A stretch of DNA of 6,616 bases from an uncultured Erythrobacteraceae bacterium (GTDB taxonomy: Bacteria; Pseudomonadota; Alphaproteobacteria; Sphingomonadales; Sphingomonadaceae). Each line of letters starts with the position of its first letter. Positions within the stretch are counted from its first letter, which is position 1. The DNA is taken from NCBI GenBank assembly GCA_950071875.1, contig CATMNW010000150.1:1-6616 (forward strand), given 5' to 3'. A program made the position numbers and the translations under genes. The notes below the pieces were generated by a model. The model had not been told where the DNA came from and ran no database searches. It saw only the letters and a list, made by a program, of their open reading frames with translations. Positions 6,406-6,616 of this stretch are shown here, in pieces.

Positions 6406-6616
6406 ATGCCCCTGCGCGCCCTCGGGATCATGATGTTCTGCAACATCGTGTGGGCGCTCAACGTCGTTGTGAGCAAGATCGCCGTCGCGGACTATGGCAC
6501 GCCGCCATTGTTCTATGCACTGCTACGCTCGGTATTGGTCGCAGCCGTACTGCTACCGCTGTTGCGCCCATTGCCGGCACGGCTGTGGCAGGTTCTGGTC
6601 ATCGGCCTGGCAATCA
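6406..6616 (+). CDS. EamA/DMT-superfamily permease, N-terminal fragment
   Basis: First 70 codons of a membrane protein cut by the right edge. The reading begins MPLRALGIMMFCNIVWALNV and continues with SKIAVADYGTPPLFYALLRS, the helix 1 - loop - helix 2 arrangement of drug/metabolite transporters (small residues in helix 1, P-x-x-F-x-x-x-R at helix 2), then a third hydrophobic stretch WQVLVIGLAI starting. ATG 6406 lies 3 nt after the NadE stop, so translation is probably coupled; Shine-Dalgarno is weak. ATG 6430 is a possible alternative but would cut into helix 1. Substrate cannot be told from this part. Confidence 0.8.
   Translation, partial: MPLRALGIMMFCNIVWALNVVVSKIAVADYGTPPLFYALLRSVLVAAVLLPLLRPLPARLWQVLVIGLAI

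Noticed and set aside
1..6616. The RarD-like left end and the EamA permease at the right end as copies of one duplicated gene
   Set aside because: They cover different parts of the fold (a middle segment versus helices 1-3) on opposite strands, so no shared sequence can be compared.

Overview
The window looks like chromosomal DNA from an alphaproteobacterium, most likely a sphingomonad (Sphingomonadaceae/Erythrobacteraceae). I base this on family resemblance recalled from memory, GC-rich codon use, a poxvirus-type topoisomerase IB, a HisKA_2-type sensor kinase, and the general look of the transporter and NadE proteins. No database search was possible.

Layout. Left part, minus strand: a 5' transporter fragment (1-902, running off the left edge) lies downstream of a YghU-type glutathione S-transferase (957-1808). 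A 95-bp divergent intergenic region (1809-1903) separates these from the plus-strand genes. Plus strand: DNA topoisomerase IB (1904-2905), a DUF4118-like membrane sensor histidine kinase (3040-4056), a glutamine-dependent NAD+ synthetase carrying an extra N-terminal helix-turn-helix-like segment (4084-6402), and the first 70 codons of an EamA/DMT-type permease (6406 to the right edge). Kinase, NAD synthetase and permease are close together (27-nt and 3-nt gaps) and could be cotranscribed.

Four things stand out. (1) The NAD+ synthetase frame is open for 83 codons upstream of its canonical start, and these codons encode an XRE-like DNA-binding segment: either a fusion or a two-start gene. (2) The transporter begins as a GPH/MelB-type MFS protein but switches in frame to RarD-like sequence near nt 197, and the RarD similarity also stops near nt 36. 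This is a chimera or an assembly artefact. (3) A perfect 12-bp inverted repeat covers the transporter's translation start and its best Shine-Dalgarno sequence. (4) The divergent region contains a symmetric GAACC-N16-GGTTC element that reads on both strands as a near match to the alphaproteobacterial sigma-EcfG promoter.

Working together: the GST (thiol/disulfide handling), topoisomerase IB (DNA supercoil relaxation) and an orphan HisKA_2 kinase would fit a stress-linked neighbourhood, but only the shared promoter-like element supports this directly. I saw no tRNA, rRNA, CRISPR array, insertion sequence or convincing intrinsic terminator. No gene-free stretch exceeds 134 bp.
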